64,000 bases of DNA. Source: Symbiodinium natans (Eukaryota; Sar; Dinophyceae; Suessiales; Symbiodiniaceae). Of the stretch, positions 39,985-49,797 are shown piece after piece (within the stretch, counting starts at the first letter, position 1; the number at the start of each line of letters is the position of its first letter). The DNA lies in contig CAJNDS010000957.1 of NCBI GenBank assembly GCA_905221605.1, positions 1-64,000 of the forward strand. The letters run 5' to 3'. Under the pieces are notes generated by a model that saw only the letters and a program-made list of their open reading frames with translations, was not told the origin of the DNA and ran no database searches. The position numbers and the translations under genes were made by a program.

Positions 39985-40514
39985 TGACTGTAATCTTGCC
40001 TTTAGTGTTGTTTCAATGCATCATAGAGTCCCCTAAAGAAGCACCCACACCGGCTTGTGCACGTCAGTGGTGGCATAATGAACCCGTTCCCGAAAACCGG
40101 AAATCTGCAAAAAGAATCAAAAAGAGAAACCCGGCCCCCAGTTTCAAATCCGACAACAGCCGTGTCCCATGCCAGCGACGCCAACACCCCACGCGGATCA
40201 TAAGACATAAGACCACGGAAATCCCCAACTGCACGGCAGCCAACCAGCCCAGAACGCGCGACGCCAAACAAAGCTGAGGCACGAAGTTGCTTCTCATCCT
40301 TGGACTGCGGCAGCCGAATCTCATTGCCTGTAAACGTTGCAGGGAACTGCAGCCGAGGGTCGCCCTCAGAGGTTTGGGCTCTAGACGCTGGCCTAATTTT
40401 TCAGGCCTGTTGATGAAAACTGGCATTGTGCAGAGTACGGGGCTGCAATATGCTGCAGTCGAAAACCATGTGCTACAGGGATCTGCTGCGCTGAGCCCCC
40501 AAACCCCAAACTAA
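39960..40514 (+). CDS. Two possible plus-strand ORFs
   Basis: 39960-40277 ends with a basic region (RKSAKRIKKRNPAPSFKSDN). 40287-40514 contains CRELQPRVALRGLGSRRWPN. The minus strand over 40064-40426 is open as well. No domains. Confidence 0.4.
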
Positions 40515-41002
40515 CCCTTTCCACACCAGGCTTGATGACTGCCAGCCGAAAACGAACCAGAATTTGAAACACCCCCAAAACCCTAAACCCTAAACCCTGA
40601 ACCCTAAACCGCCCTGAAAGTCTCTTCTGAGGGCCTCCACCCTTTTGACCCTAAACCCTAAATTCCTTCCCCGCCCAAAACCACTCGTCAAGCCCACACT
40701 AAGCTGCCCTTATAAGACCCAAAGTGCATCCGTGTGAGAACTGTTGGACCAAAGGCGCTGCATCTCATGGACTTCCGACTGCCTCCCTGCACCTGCAAAC
40801 GGGGTTTGGGGTTTTGGGGTTTAGGGTTACAAACCCAATGTTGTACCAGGATGATAGCATTCTTGAATATATAGGGAGGGTCCCCTATTTGGATTGGGAA
40901 GTACCCATATGGAGCAAAAAAGAACCGATTGTCGACACGGCGGAACTTTGTAACAGCCGAGCTGTTGCCCTTCAAAGAAGTTGAAACAGGTCTACCCGTA
41001 AT

Positions 41003-41110
41003 CTACTATTTGTTTAAGAACCCTCAAAAAATCAAGAAATAACAGCCCCTATATTACCCTTATAAGGAAGAATATTTTGATTTTTGGGGGTGCTCTTAAG
41101 CAATTGGTAG
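41003..41110. mobile_element. Hairpin element, CTACTATTTGYTTAAGAACC family
   Basis: Left CTACTATTTGTTTAAGAACC pairs with right (reverse complement) CTACCAATTGCTTAAGAGCACC. A matching end lies at 51552-51575, and a single similar end near 62410-62430. Confidence 0.75.
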
Positions 41111-41373
41111 CAATGGAGTCATACCCCCAACACACACAACACCCACCCATCGGCATGTCCAAGTGGCACAGGCAACACATGTCCAGGGTTTAGGGGCCGG
41201 GCCGATTGGGTGCAAGGTGCTTGCTTTTGGGTAAGATGGCGTGTATGCTTGCAAGGCCTTTCAGATCCAGCCATACCGACTTCCCACAAGGCGAGTGCAG
41301 AAGTTCAACCAATCAGAATCTGCGGCAGATTTTTGTGACTTGTTTGAGCAGTTTGTTGGCGGCAACCCTAAAC

Positions 41374-42138
41374 CCCTGAACAAGAACTCGGGTGGACTCC
41401 CACCAACTCGTCACGGGCGGAGGCTCGCTCCAACTGGGACACAGCGCTCCTGAGCAGGGCGAGTCGTTGAGGCTCTGATGCTGCGACTGTTGGAGGGCTA
41501 AGGGTTTTGTCGTAAGGAGTGACAAGCAGCATGCTGCTGTGCGACTCGTATGAAGGATCTCGACCCTCGCGTTTGCGGAGGGACGCTGACGTCTTAAACA
41601 AAATGGCAAGGTGCTCAGAGGTCCGGCTCGACTTGCGTTGCAGCAGAAAAGAGACAATATCCTGACCGCCGTCAGCTCCTGAAACCTGAAACAGGACAGT
41701 TTCAGTTTGAAGGTTTAGGAAGACATGCACGTGTGTAGAGCACAATACAGGCGGGCCAAGACTTGCACGATGCAAGTTTCCAACAAAATGCACATTGATC
41801 TCGGGATGTTCTCCTAGCAGCTCCCATGCCCACCCTAAACCCGAAACCCTAAACCCCAAACCCTAAACCCTAAACCCTTGCAAATGCCCAACCCTCCGTT
41901 TAGGCATGGCTCGGCGTCGCAGGGGCCGCCGCGCACAGCATCCCACTCGCCCTTTATGCCTCGAATCTGCTTCTTTGTAAGCAATGCTTTCAAAGGTCTT
42001 CACGTGGCGTCGAGGCTTTGCTGTTATCTTTTTTGCCAAGAGACAGTCCGCCGAGACCTGGGCGAGCAGCTGCGAAAGGAGGGCGCATGCCAACACGCGA
42101 GGGCGGACCATGATGACCATGATGGAAAAGGGCCTCAA
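41374..42138 (-). CDS. Minus-strand exons: signal-peptide-like 5' exon and long second exon
   Basis: Exon about 41881-42138 contains MVRPRVLACALLSQLLAQVS, which looks like a secretory or organelle-targeting leader, and ends CAAGG|GTTTAGGG. A telomeric tract (41835-41880) follows. Exon 41374-41834 is one of the longest open exons of the window: EINVHFVGNLHRASLG, then ADGGQDIVSFLLQRKSSR and more, ending at donor GGG|GTTTAGGG. It may be subdivided by an acceptor CTGTTTCAG near 41690. The phase across the telomeric tract depends on which AG is used. No family recognised. Confidence 0.62.
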
Positions 42139-42168
42139 AGAGGGAACCTGCTCGTATGGCCTTGCAGC

Positions 42169-42789
42169 CTAACACAGTCGCAGAGTCTTGTGGGCCGGTG
42201 TGCCCTTCTCGGTGGAGATGCGCGCAGTTGCTCTTCGCTGCAGTGACATGTATGGACCTGCACGTCCTGAGGTGCATAGGTTTTCCTGCACCCTGAGCCG
42301 CAACAAGCCGACACCATCAACTTTGTGCTGGAGAGTTTGGCGTACGTAAGCTATCTTATAGGGTTCGGAAGGGGGTTTTCATGGGGGTAGGTACCCAGGA
42401 AGCTTCGGGAAGCTTGGGGGGCCTTAGGGAGTGTATTAGGGAACCTTCGGTTTTCAGACCCTATAACTATCGGAAAGCTATAGGATTCAAACGAGAGCTG
42501 CCGTAAAAAACGGAATGCTGACAGCTCCCCGTAGCCGTGTATTTTGTGCCGCGGGACTGTGCGAGTCCAATCATCGCACATTCGCACGGCATCCTCGCAA
42601 CTCATGGCTGTGGTATGAGTTGGCCATGTCACCTTGACAAACACTTGAAGGTTCATGGGTAGTCATAAGCAGGGATATAAGTATAGCGAATATACTTGTC
42701 ACCCTATTTAGGGTACTTATAACCCAACGTATAACTACCCATGAACCTTGAACGTTTAACAACAGACAGCCCCTAACTGTGCTGCCCAT
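42169..42789 (-). CDS. Three-exon gene split by two hairpin elements
   Basis: Exon 1 (MGSTVRGCLLLNVQ) ends CAAG at 42747. Intron 42644-42746 is the hairpin 42650-42747 plus a TTCAA duplication. Exon 2, 42512-42643 (VFVKVTWPTHTTAMSCEDAV then RMCDDWTRTVPRHKIHG), ends at donor C|GTTTTTTACGG. The next intron contains hairpin 42352-42484. Exon 3, 42169-42320, reads DGVGLLRLRVQENLCTSG to a TAG. Both junctions are GT-AG and in frame. Splicing of the first intron gives exactly the sequence expected before the element inserted. No family recognised. Confidence 0.76.
42352..42484. mobile_element. Hairpin element
   Basis: Left CTTATAGGGTTCGGAAGGGGGTTTTC pairs imperfectly with right CCTATAACTATCGGAAAGCTATAGG. 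It fills most of intron 42321-42511. Confidence 0.6.
42650..42747. mobile_element. Hairpin element with 5-bp target duplication acting as an intron
   Basis: 98 bp, GGTTCATGGGTAGTCATAAG at the left and its inverted near-copy at the right. TTGAA is duplicated at 42645-42649 and 42748-42752. On the minus strand the element's GGTTC end gives the GT donor, and the duplicated TTCAA plus the next G gives the AG acceptor. Confidence 0.93.
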
Positions 42790-42890
42790 CAGAACCGGAG
42801 ACGAACCGTCTCCGCATGTACACTTGTTCTTCTTTTACTTCTTCACCACTGGGATCAGCAGACAACATCCAGAGCCTTTCTGTTTTGCAG

Positions 42891-43145
42891 AACACAGCTT
42901 CCGTGTCGAAGTAGAAGAACCTGAAGGTCTACTAAAAACTCTGGCGCTCCAAGCCAGTGCTTGGAGGTTCAGGGTACTTAGCAACCATTTTTTTCTTTCC
43001 CCCTACAAGGGTACTTAAGGGGCTTATAAGTGGGTTATAACCACACTTCTAACTGGTTACTAAGTACCCTGAACCTCCAAGTGCCCACTCGGAGGTGGCT
43101 TGGAGGAACTTGTTTCCTCGAACCCGACCTCCGCCGGTCTCCAGG
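42891..43145 (+). CDS. Exon pair split by a hairpin element, unknown protein
   Basis: From acceptor tctgttttgcag the plus strand reads HSFRVEVEEPEGLLKTLALQ then ASA up to the element at 42961. After it the frame continues AHSEVAWRNLFPRTRPPPVS. Removing the element and one GTGC copy restores LQASAHSEVAWRN exactly in frame. GT-AG splicing (42967-43081) also keeps frame, adding three residues. No family recognised. Confidence 0.74.
42961..43080. mobile_element. Hairpin element with 4-bp target duplication in an exon
   Basis: 120 bp. TTGGAGGTTCAGGGTACTTA at the left is repeated inverted at the right with one mismatch over about 26 nt. It is flanked by GTGC at 42957-42960 and 43081-43084. Confidence 0.93.
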
Positions 43146-43169
43146 ATGAGCTCTTGGGCCCTTTTTAAT

Positions 43170-43275
43170 AATCATCAACCCTATAAAGGGCCTCTTTAAG
43201 GAGGTGTAGGGACCCCTAGAATCAACCCTCTAAAGGCCCTCTGTCAGGAGTTGTATAGGGCATCATAGCCCCTCC
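43170..43275. repeat. Short repeats of CCTATAAAGGGCCTCTTTAAGG type
   Basis: CAACCCTATAAAGGGCCTCTTTAAGGAG and CAACCCTCTAAAGGCCCTCTGTCAGGAG occur side by side. A related sequence lies near 37160. Possibly a degraded hairpin element. Confidence 0.5.
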
Positions 43276-43439
43276 TGGCTCACAGAAAAAGACCCTTGGG
43301 GTGCAAGTTGAAAAATGTGGAAAAAAGCCGCGGGCTTCTGCAGCCGAAGCTGCCACGGTGTTTGAAGCCCCAATGCACAGGCCCTTTGTCTTCAGATTCT
43401 TGAGGGCTTTAGTACATGTACAATTCACCTTATGGTATA

Positions 43440-43510
43440 GTATGGGATACCATGGTATAATATGGTATAATATGGTATAATATGGAATAATATGGTAATA
43501 ATATTGGTAT
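43440..43510. repeat. ATATGGTATA tandem repeat
   Basis: Five to six copies of a 10-bp ATATGGTATA unit. Confidence 0.9.
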
Positions 43511-44076
43511 CATGGTACCTACCTACATGCACCAGGCCCTGCGCAGGACGAGCCTCTTGCCTCCTACTGCAAAATCAGGAATAGGTGACCGGTGTGCTTG
43601 ACTTCCTTCTCCAGGCATGACAAAACTTCGTTGTCTGGCCCACCAACACATACCAACACCAAACTCACCGCATGCGAATGCCAAGCCTCACAGAGCCCAT
43701 CCGGATCGTTTTGGTCACCATCCCAGAGCAACAAATAATACGTCAGGGACACCGATGTGCAAGCAAGCCGAAGCTTACGTTCGGCGGGTTAGGGCCGGTT
43801 TAGGGCTTATGGGGTTTAGGGTACTGTCTCGCGCCCTGGAAACCTACAGGGCATTAAGCTGGTCGAGCTAGGCCGAGGTCAAACCAACTCCTGGCGGACA
43901 GTCTCCTCAGCGGACTCTTTCAGCTGACTTTCGATCAGCCGACCAGGGGCTTCGTCTGAAAGTGCCTTGATCATGTTCATCCTCGCGGGCATGCACTCTC
44001 CCAAATCATCCTCTGTCTTGGCCATCTGCTGAATTGAGGGGCTTGCTTGCCTCTTGCCTAGGCCCTAGATGGGGAG

Positions 44077-44295
44077 ATGTGGTCGCAAGTGAGGCCATTG
44101 GGAAGGAGGAGGTTCATTCTCAGCTCAGAGTCTGCTTTCCTCCTAAAGAATCCTAGCAATCCGGGGCGTGAAGAAGTCCTCCATCGCAACTCTCGGCAGA
44201 CCAGTAGAACTCTCTCGGACGGCGGCACATGCCAGAATTGTCCGAAGAGTCGACCCTCAGGTGTCCATGAACTTCACGTGAACCCGAAACCCTAA
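44077..44295 (+). CDS. Possible ORF ending in telomere-like sequence
   Basis: Includes RRFILSSESAFLLKNPSNPG. Its stop lies in the CCCTAAA tract at 44280-44307, so the real 3' boundary is uncertain. Confidence 0.36.
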   Translation: MWSQVRPLGRRRFILSSESAFLLKNPSNPGREEVLHRNSRQTSRTLSDGGTCQNCPKSRPSGVHELHVNPKP

Positions 44296-44520
44296 ACCCC
44301 AAACCCTTTTACATCCAGGCCTCTGAAGTCTGCCGGGTAAGTATGCTGACACACAGGCGCGAAGCACAAACCCAGCACTCGTGGCTAGGGAACTTCCCGC
44401 GCAGCATGACACGCACGCTCTTGGGAAACTATGTCAATCAGAACGACTTGTGAAAAAGCTTCAAGCATCTCAGCACATAGGGGGTGAAGTTGTGGGGCCT
44501 AAACCCTAAACCCTAAAAAC

Positions 44521-44944
44521 CCTAACGAGTCCTGCAAAACCATGCCTGCTCAACATCAGCAAGCGGTGCACAACTGCCATGCATGTCTGATGGCCTGTGG
44601 AGAGAACACGAGAAATGGCACCGGTGCTCAGATCTTCCAAAACCCCTTAATTCATTAAGGACTGTACCCTAACTCATAATTAATAATGATCCTGAGTATA
44701 AGTTGCTCTATAAGTTAGGGTATATCCCTTAATGAAGGGGTTTTGGAAGATCTGGGTACCTTGCAGCCAGGGCTCGAAGAGCTTCTGGATCTGCGTGTTG
44801 AACTCTGTCTTGTTGGGGATTCGCTGCCTCGAGCTCATGCACTGAAGCATGATCCCGATATAGACGCCTCTTCTGATGCGATTCTCCACAAGGACGCTCA
44901 GATTCCAAAATCCGGTATAGCTGGCAGGCCTAATAAGGCCTCAT
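44521..44944 (-). CDS. Two-exon gene fragment across a hairpin intron
   Basis: Exon to 44760: PASYTGFWNLSVLVENRIRR, then QRIPNKTEFNTQIQKLFEPW and LQ, ending CAAG|GTACCC. Intron 44595-44759 is 165 nt, contains the hairpin 44629-44754 and ends ttctctccacag. Exon 44521-44594 continues in frame as GHQTCMAVVHRLLMLSRHGF then AGLVR, with donor AGG|GTTTTTAGGG into a telomeric tract. The combined chain reads naturally throughout. The plus strand over 44743-45012 is open but is probably a shadow. No family recognised. Confidence 0.74.
44629..44754. mobile_element. Hairpin element in an intron
   Basis: 126 bp. CAGATCTTCCAAAACCCCTTAAT at the left is mirrored at the right almost perfectly over 24 nt; the inner arms share CCCTAACT. 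It lies entirely within intron 44595-44759. Confidence 0.9.
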
Positions 44945-45113
44945 CCCAACTCCCATATCGCACAGTGGGCCATAAAATTCGTACCGAACAGGCACCTAAA
45001 CAACCTAGTTAAGCCTCAACTGGCAGCTTGCAGCAATGCGAGTGGGCGCTTCTCCAGGAAGACCTTTTGTGAGAACTTCTGCTGCTAGTAGTTAGTAGTA
45101 AGGCACTTGAAAC

Positions 45114-45756
45114 GTGCCACTCTGTTCTGAACCATGCTGTTGTATCCGACATTGTTTATCCTTAACTTCGAGGTGTGCTATTAAAAAAAGCTTGGGTCGT
45201 CTGCAACCGAAGGTGCAAGATCTCATCGACATCCTCCGGCCTCGGGCCAAGCCCTATGCAACCCGGAGTGAATGCAAAAGGTTTACCAGCTTGCGTGAGA
45301 CAGCATGCGTGAATATCATCGGCTCTCTGTCAATAGGACGGTGCAACCATCAAAGCAGCAACAACAACAGGGCACTGGGGCACACCTCGTCGCTGCCATG
45401 CCCTCGACGCGCAGCTTCTTTACTTTGGCCCACTTCTTTCCTTTGAACACATGCTGTCAGCACATGGTGAGGAGACGAGGAAACACGGCATGCCCATAAC
45501 CTGGGGGCATTTCCTATCTCATTATACTGCGATTGAGAAGCTCATCTTCGGTAGACAAACAAGCGCGAAAAACGGCCCCCACAAATCCTCTAATCCCAAT
45601 AAAAGCTTGCTTCGGTTCCAGGCTCTTATGCTTGAATTGCTGCTGACCTTCATGTACTGGCACATGCCCATGATGTACGACTCTGCGGCCTGTAGCAACA
45701 GTAGCTGCCACAGCAGCTTCGCTTTGCGGGAAATGTGGTGCTATTCGTTGGAGTGA
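45114..45756 (+). CDS. Two possible plus-strand ORFs
   Basis: 45114-45446 includes GRLQPKVQDLIDILRPRAKP. 45451-45756 includes RFQALMLELLLTFMYWHMPM. Adjacent, same strand, different frames. No domains recognised. Confidence 0.42.
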
Positions 45757-46076
45757 CTGGACCTGCTGCTGCCTAGACTGCTCCTCATGCAACGATACGT
45801 GCCTCGGCCACGCACCATGCTCTCGTCAACAGGTCCAAATCGCGATCCATAGCTAGGACATGCGTGAAGGAGTTGTCCTGCTTGCAGCACAGCACAGCCA
45901 GACTTCAGTTTGCGGGCAACCCTATAGTTACATAAGCCAACCGGGTTCATTATACACAAACAATGATCCGCTAGGCCATGCAGGAGCGACCCCTCTGTTT
46001 TCTCAACTGCAAGAAGGGCTTGAGAGGTAGTACCAGGAAGGACAAACATGCAGAATAATACGGCGCTGAAGTACAC
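45741..46076 (-). CDS. Possible ORF with signal-peptide-like start
   Basis: Starts MYFSAVLFCMFVLPGTTSQA, a hydrophobic leader with a plausible cleavage region, and runs 111 codons. Overlaps the end of the plus ORF at 45451-45756. No family. Confidence 0.4.
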   Translation of the reverse strand: MYFSAVLFCMFVLPGTTSQALLAVEKTEGSLLHGLADHCLCIMNPVGLCNYRVARKLKSGCAVLQAGQLLHACPSYGSRFGPVDESMVRGRGTYRCMRSSLGSSRSSHSNE

Positions 46077-46274
46077 CTCCCTCGCGAAGTACTGGCTAAG
46101 GATGTGGCGGATTAACTGAATGGCTGCCTCGCAAAAAACTCGCCAAACAACTATGCTCAGACATGCTAAAAATCACAATCGCCTCGTGAGCCACATTTGA
46201 AATCTTTTGCGCGTCGCATTTGAAAGTCGCCATTTGTTGTAAAGCGTTGTGCAGAGAGATAGGCTTCAGTCTCC

Positions 46275-47228
46275 TTGAAGTTCAGGTTCTCCCTACCCAA
46301 CTCCCCTTTCACTACCTTACTCAGGCAACTTCGTATCCGATGTGCCGAACTTGCCGGGATTGCTGTCACTTGCGCCCTGATCGAACACCTTGAGAATCCA
46401 ATCGACGGCGTCATTTGGACAGTAGGTTTCGAGATTGGGGCAATTTGGGAGTTTGACGGTTTTGGCCTGTTCTCTTCCCCTTCTCAAGGGGTCGAAGCTT
46501 CTCGAAACTGCTGTGTCGCGAGCATCGAGTCCCTTCACTCAGCATCCCGGCTGCGGGTCCTGCATTCGCTACTAGACCTGGACAGGCCACAGGAGTTCCT
46601 ATGCAGGAAGCCACATTGGGGAAGGCCGCTGTCTGAGTGCTGCGGTCCTGCTGCGGGGGTTGTACCTGGGGTTTGCTGCGGAACTTGCTGTGCGGTCATC
46701 GAACTTGTTGTGCGGCCATCGAGACATAGTAGCAAGGGCCCTCGTAGCTGCCGTGTGGCGAATTCTTGTTCTATCACAGCTACCATTTCGCACGTGCAGC
46801 TTGTGCTTAGGTTTCCTTAGTTTGATGGTGCCTTGTTTCTGCCTCTTATTCCATCTCACCCAGTTCGGGTCTGAGCTTCGCCCCTTCGTCGTCATTAATC
46901 TGAAGATGCGTGTCTGTTGAATCTCAAGAAACCGACCCTCATGGCGCATGGTAGCATGAGATGCATTGATGGCTTGTGGGTACTCTCCTACACCAGCCAA
47001 CGTCTCTGGCACCCCTGCTCAACTCTCCCGTGGAGGGGGCAGCGTAGGCCCGCAGAGGTACCGGCTGACTTGGTGGAGGTTCCGTCGCAGTTGCTGGGAT
47101 GTGCTCTGGCGATCCCATGCGCAGATTGCGATGCCCTGTCGAGGAGACCAGCCGCTATGCGGCTGGATATAGTTGGAGAAGCCAACCAGGTAATACACGA
47201 GATCCGTGAATCCATGCAAAAGCTATGA
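46275..47228 (+). CDS. Two plus-strand ORFs, unknown
   Basis: 46275-46820 (181 codons) includes LRQLRIRCAELAGIAVTCAL. 46917-47228 (103 codons) ends MRLDIVGEANQVIHEIRESM. A third plus frame overlaps at 46660-46920. Natural composition but no splice evidence; they may be exons of one gene. Confidence 0.44.
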
Positions 47229-47559
47229 TATATTTCTCAACAGCAGAGGGCTTGAGACCAAGTACAAGCCATGACGAACATGCAATATGCAGAGCTCTAG
47301 GCTTATCCTGTTGATTAATTGCAAATCTTACAGTCAGCGAAATTGAAGCACAGCTCCATCCGCTCATACTGCCTGCTTGAATGCAGAGGCTACCTGCTGG
47401 GGATGCCATTGGCAGTGCAACAATGAACCGTCCGCGCTAGAGCCTTGCAGTCTCCCTTATAATGTCCGATAACCTTGCGCGCGAAAAAAATCCTGCAGCA
47501 ATCCTACTGTATTTTGTCCTTGGCAGCAAGCCATGCCATCATGTCCCCGAACTTGTTCC

Positions 47560-47898
47560 TTAGCCAGACTGGAACTTAGCCCTTGCGGCAACTGCATCAA
47601 ACCATGCCATGCACATGTCTGACACGTGCAGACAGTACGTGCAGTGTTGTTGCGGACAAAGATTCATCTCGCAATGAATGCTGGCACCGTCCGCTCGACA
47701 CGGTTCGTCCGTGTTCAGAAACTTCGGACAGGAGCACCCGCAGGTTGGAATCAGCTGGCCTCCGGTCCAAGGGGAAGAGCTGAAGCCAAGAAAACATTTG
47801 CAACATTCTCTAGCCCATGTGCCTGAGAGGGGGCATTCAATCGTGTGCACACATACCTGCTGTGTCACTCGCTGGGTTAGAAAGTGAATCCTCAGCAC
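47560..47898 (-). CDS. Possible Cys-rich ORF
   Basis: 112 codons with many Cys and His (TCGCSCPKFLNTDEPC, CPQQHCTYCLHVSDMC), spaced like a metal-binding or disulphide-rich protein. Plus frames overlap. No specific family recognised. Confidence 0.42.
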   Translation of the reverse strand: MLRIHFLTQRVTQQVCVHTIECPLSGTWARECCKCFLGFSSSPWTGGQLIPTCGCSCPKFLNTDEPCRADGASIHCEMNLCPQQHCTYCLHVSDMCMAWFDAVAARAKFQSG

Positions 47899-48023
47899 GA
47901 AGTGTAACCGTCAGAGGCCCACCCTGGCCTGAACCAAACTAGCATCAAAGTGGTGGCTTTCAAGCGGGCCTGTGATGGAGTCTGTGGGCGGCTCTGCTGG
48001 CGAGCAGATGCTCAAGTGCTGGT

Positions 48024-48482
48024 TCACGCTGAAGGCGCAAATCCAATATGTTCCTCCAGGTGGCACAGGCAAACCATCCTACGGCCTGCATTTTCAGCAC
48101 CAAGTCCCAAATACTGCCATTTCCCATCCCAAGCCAAGGCGCTCTCAAGTCCAGATTCCCTGGTGATCCAGGACTTAACTAGGTCGATGTTGCTGTCCAG
48201 CAACTTGCCAATGCGGCCATACTCTTGCCTCGGCTCTCGGCTGCTCTCAGGAGTGTGCGGCTTCTGATCAAGAAGCGGTCGGGCCCAACATCAACGAGGA
48301 ACCCCCGAAGACGGAGGCCTTTAGGGTTTAGGGTTTTAGGCTGACCCCCTAAACCCTAGCCCTAAACCCTAAACCCTAAACCCTCAACCCCAAACCCTGT
48401 GAACCCAAGCCGTGGGGCTCGCCGAGGCTGTCTGCGACCACTGCTGCCACCAAGTCCCTGAAGCGGCCTCGCCTCGGGATGG
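48024..48482 (-). CDS. Minus-strand gene 3' end with telomeric intron
   Basis: Exon 48396-48482 (acceptor gctgatcag) reads RFRDLVAAVVADSLGEPHGL and ends CAGG|GTTTGGGG. The intron holds TTTAGGG units and a CCCTAAA tract. The last exon, 48024-48263 after ttgatcag, reads EYGRIGKLLDSNIDLVKSWI, then ALAWDGKWQYLGLGAENA and ends EEHIGFAPSA. A second frame after the acceptor AAAG near 48320 (GFLVDVGPDRFLI) is also open, so the junction is uncertain. No family recognised. Confidence 0.66.
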
Positions 48483-48590
48483 CTGATCAGCCGGTTTAGG
48501 GTTGAGGGTTTAGGGTTTGGGGAGGGTTTAGGGCTTAGGAATTTGGAGTGTAGGGTTTAGGGTCTAGGGTCTAGGGTTCAGGGTCTCAAA
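48319..48590. repeat. Telomere-like tracts flanking exons
   Basis: TTTAGGG at 48319-48339, CCCTAAA at 48344-48395, and TTTAGGG/TCTAGGG at 48493-48585. Orientation flips between the two neighbouring genes. Confidence 0.9.
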
Positions 48591-48591
48591 G

Positions 48592-48777
48592 ATTTCGGAT
48601 CTCAAGAATTTTCGTGTGTTCGCAAACATGAGCCCTCCTGGTGAGAATCATCAACTCTCAAACTTCCCCTCCAGACTTCCAACCCATCTCATGCCAGCAG
48701 ACACGTCTTCGATTGACCTGGTTCCCGGCTCACCATCTGCGAAAGACATCGACACAAACCCCAAATCAAAACCCTAA
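48592..48777 (+). CDS. Probable exon, unknown protein
   Basis: From acceptor gggtctcaaag at the end of the TTTAGGG tract, reads ISDLKNFRVFANMSPPGENH then LPTHLMPADTSSIDLVPGSP and SAKDIDTNPKSKP. The TAA comes from telomere-like sequence, so a donor probably lies earlier. Same strand as the next gene at 48850. Confidence 0.62.
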   Translation: MSDLKNFRVFANMSPPGENHQLSNFPSRLPTHLMPADTSSIDLVPGSPSAKDIDTNPKSKP

Positions 48778-48849
48778 ACACTAAACCCCTTTCTGCATCC
48801 AGGCTACCCTAAACCCTGAACCCTCAAACCTAAACTCTTGTCGCACCAG

Positions 48850-49214
48850 GCGATCCCTGGCCCCAGGCGGGTCAGCTTAGCGTTAAAAAAACCAGCGATT
48901 TCTATGCTATCCCCTTAACTGTAGAACCAACAACTATACTCCGCTTCGAACCTTAATTGAACAACATTTGTTTAATGTTTCCTTGGATTTTACATAAATA
49001 AAAATACAAAAGTCCTAAGGGGGCTATAGAAATAGCTGCAAAAGTGGCCGCAACCCTCAGTCCTAGCTCTCGTGACTACGATACCCTGGGCCAAACCAAG
49101 GTGAAGATTTCAACTGTGGTAGGAGTATGTCTGTACCCCAAGAGGTTCACGGTTACCTACGCAGCTCCTAAGAAGTCTTTGCGGAAGCACATCAGGGGAC
49201 TTCTTCGAACATGA
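48850..49214 (+). CDS. Basic protein exon pair split by a hairpin element
   Basis: Exon from 48850 (acceptor cgcaccag): IPGPRRVSLALKKPA up to the element at 48897-49033. After it: AKVAATLSPSSRDYDTLG, KVKISTVVGVCLYPKRF and KKSLRKHIRGLLRT to a TGA at 49212-49214. Removing the element and one AGC copy joins the frame as LALKKPAAKVAATL. The AG at the right end of the element is a good acceptor; the donor is not canonical GT (GA or an upstream site). The product is small and strongly basic, perhaps nucleic-acid binding. Confidence 0.68.
48897..49033. mobile_element. Hairpin element with 3-bp target duplication in an exon
   Basis: 137 bp. GATTTCTATGCTATCCCCTTA at the left pairs with right (reverse complement) ATTTCTATAGCCCCCTTAGG. 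AGC repeats at 48894-48896 and 49034-49036. Related to 30083-30195. Confidence 0.82.
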
Positions 49215-49289
49215 CCACGAAGCACCCCAAAAACTGCGCGCAAACCCTCGGCCCCAAGAACGAAACTCCGTTTTGGGGTACAATTGGCA

Positions 49290-49675
49290 ATTTTAGGGTT
49301 TTGAGCTAATTGGCAATTTTATGGTTTAGGGTAATTGGCAATTTTAGAACCCTAAACCCTAAACCCTAAACCCTGAACCCTAAACCCAAAACCCAAAACC
49401 CTATACCCTATACCCTAAACCTTACTTGGCAATTTTTCGGGTTTAGGGTTTGGTCCCGGGCGCCAGGTGTGGGAGACCATCGCCTGTGGTGGAAGGCGCC
49501 GACCTGTGCCAAGGCCAATCAGAGCTCGAGGATGCCCCTTCTGCTAGTTTTTAAGGGTTTAGGGTTTAGGGTTAGGGTTTAGGGTTTAGGGTTTAGGGTT
49601 TAGGGTTCAGGGTTCAGGGTTCAGGGTTCAGGGTTTCGGGTTTAGGGTTTAGGGTTTTGGGTTTTGGGTTTTGGG
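49290..49675. repeat. Mixed telomere-like tracts and TTGGCAATTTT repeats
   Basis: Copies of aattggcaatttt (about 49285, 49309, 49331, 49425) alternate with CCCTAAA tracts, then TTTAGGG units at 49552-49675. A possible exon of uncertain strand lies at 49445-49545. Confidence 0.85.
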
Positions 49676-49797
49676 GGGGGAGGAAGGGCGAGGGGAGGTT
49701 CGGATGTTTAGGGCACTCTCTGCAACAGCAGGCTTCGTGCCAGGGATAGGGTTGAGGGTTCCATTTCGGATCTCGGGAACGCCGTGAATAATCTAGT

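Noticed and set aside
44743-45012. Plus-strand 89-codon frame beside the hairpin
   Set aside because: The minus strand gives a two-exon chain with matching phases across the hairpin, which is harder to obtain by chance.
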